Positions 5,826-6,420 of a stretch of 6,420 nucleotides of DNA are shown here, piece by piece; position 1 is the stretch's first letter; each line of letters starts with the position of its first letter. The translations under genes were made by a program, and so were the position numbers. This DNA is from Deltaproteobacteria bacterium (lineage in GTDB: Bacteria > Desulfobacterota > GWC2-55-46 > DRQE01), in assembly GCA_030631875.1 (NCBI GenBank), contig DAOVKH010000104.1, positions 1 to 6,420 on the forward strand, written 5' to 3'. The notes below the pieces were generated by a model that was not told where the DNA came from, made no database searches, and worked only from the letters and a program-made list of their open reading frames with translations.

Positions 5826-6071
5826 CTACACGTTAAAACCGCCGACACCGGTAATGACTCCGTTATTGATGGCCTTTATAAGGAGCCGCTTTGCCTCCTT
5901 GAGTTGATCCTCCTCTACGGCAATGACCTTGTCGCAGACCAGCCGTGCCTCCACGCAAGCCGTCTTCACCATAAAGACGATGGAGTAATCATTGAATATC
6001 TCCTCTATGATATTGATCTCAACATCATCGTTTATGGAGTATAGATCTATGAATGGTATCTTGGTAGCCAT
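5826..6071 (-). CDS. Small DUF2007-like putative signal-transducing protein
   Basis: An 81-residue soluble protein without signal peptide or membrane segment. The pattern is a strand (FIDLYSIN, 7-14), an acidic helix (DVEINIIEEIF, 16-26), a strand (SIVFMVK, 30-36), a strand ending in DKVIAVEEDQ (47-56) and a helix (LKEAKRLLIKAI, 57-68). This matches the layout I recall for DUF2007 (a glutamate-bearing first helix, a V-x-V-x-E-E-D strand end and an EA-rich last helix), but no diagnostic motif proves it, and other small alpha/beta families (for example DUF4911) are alternatives. The C-terminus is glycine-rich (GVGGFNV). It is the first gene of the minus-strand cluster and starts 24 bp before cobB. 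It has no Shine-Dalgarno; the promoter lies so close to the ATG that the mRNA would be almost leaderless. Real gene: likely, from the strong promoter, ATG and cobB linkage. Function unknown. Confidence 0.75.
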   Translation of the reverse strand: MATKIPFIDLYSINDDVEINIIEEIFNDYSIVFMVKTACVEARLVCDKVIAVEEDQLKEAKRLLIKAINNGVITGVGGFNV

Positions 6072-6089
6072 AGTTGTTCTGAGTATAAT
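6061..6089 (+). promoter_or_regulatory. Second candidate promoter for the exported-protein gene
   Basis: TTGGTA (6061-6066) and a perfect TATAAT (6084-6089) with 17 bp between. Transcription would start near 6096 and give a leader of about 87 nt. The -10 overlaps the minus-strand -10 at 6082-6087, so the site may fire in both directions. Confidence 0.35.
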
Positions 6090-6111
6090 TTAAAATAAGG
6101 TTACTTGTCAA
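6082..6111 (-). promoter_or_regulatory. Promoter of the DUF2007-like/cobB cluster
   Basis: On the minus strand a perfect TTGACA (6106-6111) is followed after 18 bp by TATACT (6082-6087). The predicted +1 is an A near 6075, only 4 nt before the ATG at 6069-6071. This is the best -35/-10 pair in the window. Confidence 0.7.
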
Positions 6112-6146
6112 ATAAATGTCTGCGTATTTAACATCTGCCGTAGCAC

Positions 6147-6176
6147 TTGACATTAGACAGTCTATTATCATAGATT
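6147..6176 (+). promoter_or_regulatory. Promoter of the exported-protein gene
   Basis: A perfect TTGACA (6147-6152) is followed after 18 bp by TAGATT (6171-6176, 4 of 6 matches). Seven bases beyond the -10 is the A of the ATG at 6183, so the transcript would be leaderless. No Shine-Dalgarno precedes this ATG. Confidence 0.55.
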
Positions 6177-6182
6177 ATCGGT

Positions 6183-6420
6183 ATGAGAAAGTGGCCTCTA
6201 TCACTAATAAGAAAACTTACGGCGACCACAGCAATTATACTTTGCTGGGCACTCCTGCTCGGCATGGGCGGCAACGCCGGTAAGGACTTCCCTGTGCCCG
6301 ATATTGACTTTCATGCGACCGTAACCGACGAGCGAGGAATCACCACCGCCTGTACGGGTGTGAGCTGGGAGGGTGAGGTATTCTTCAAGGCCAAGCGTGG
6401 CGAGGCGGTCGTAACCATTG
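6183..6420 (+). CDS. Exported protein of unknown function, N-terminal part (3' truncated by window)
   Basis: An open frame from ATG at 6183 to the window end encodes 79 residues without a stop. It begins with a signal peptide: basic n-region (MRKWPLSLIRK), hydrophobic core (about residues 13-29, including IILCWALLLGMG) and a likely signal peptidase I site after GNA at residue 32. C21 lies inside the core without a lipobox, so a lipoprotein is unlikely. The mature part (GKDFPVPDIDFHATVTDERG, then one cysteine C57, then alternating strands such as GEVFFKAKRGEAVVTI) looks like a beta-rich extracytoplasmic domain. I do not recognise the family. Codon use resembles the neighbours. It diverges from the minus-strand cluster; no Shine-Dalgarno is visible and the promoter position suggests a leaderless mRNA. 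Confidence 0.78.
   Translation, partial: MRKWPLSLIRKLTATTAIILCWALLLGMGGNAGKDFPVPDIDFHATVTDERGITTACTGVSWEGEVFFKAKRGEAVVTI

Noticed and set aside
5439..5907. Plus-strand open frames opposite cobB and the small upstream gene
   Set aside because: Antisense to the sirtuin core motifs; no start signals of their own.
1..6420. Mobile element, CRISPR array, toxin-antitoxin pair or phage defence genes
   Set aside because: No transposase, integrase, regularly spaced repeats, terminal inverted repeats or defence-domain motifs are present; all but the two unrecognised small or partial genes are known metabolic or housekeeping families.

Overview
The window is a gene-dense piece of bacterial chromosome of moderate GC content, with frequent ATA isoleucine codons. 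It holds ten protein-coding genes, two of them cut by the window edges. I see no mobile element, CRISPR array, tRNA or rRNA. The run rsmD-coaD-aspartate aminotransferase, the AMMECR1-domain protein and the small DUF2007-like protein suggest a deltaproteobacterial (Desulfobacterota-like) genome. That placement rests on recalled gene order and protein style, not on a marker gene.

Left part (1-2265): the 3' end of a P2-type cation ATPase gene (+) meets nadA (quinolinate synthase, -) head-on, with their stop codons overlapping. nadA then diverges from an AMMECR1-domain gene (amrA-like, +) across a 72-bp promoter region that holds a tandem 8-bp repeat.

Middle and right part (2266-6071): a minus-strand cluster, read from right to left: a DUF2007-like small protein, a class III sirtuin deacylase (cobB), yjbQ, rsmD, coaD and a class Ib aspartate aminotransferase. 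Gaps are 16 to 37 bp except for 72 bp between cobB and yjbQ, which is AT-rich and may carry an internal promoter. The cluster ends 7 bp from the convergent amrA gene.

Right end (6072-6420): a 111-bp divergent promoter region separates the cluster from a plus-strand gene for an exported protein of unknown function that runs off the window. Both flanking genes lack a Shine-Dalgarno sequence, and their best promoters put the transcription start at or within about 4 nt of the start codon. Most of the other starts in the window have clear Shine-Dalgarno sequences.

Functionally most of this is housekeeping: NAD, CoA, aspartate and 16S rRNA methylation. A loose NAD/acyl-CoA theme can be drawn (aspartate aminotransferase supplies aspartate, NadA uses its oxidised form for NAD, CoaD makes CoA, the sirtuin uses NAD to remove acyl groups), but this is inference. 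I do not see clear evidence of a new multi-gene system. The points most worth a second look are the apparently leaderless divergent gene pair, the altered ion-site residues of the ATPase, the DAPY motif in RsmD, the repeat in the nadA promoter and the unrecognised exported protein.
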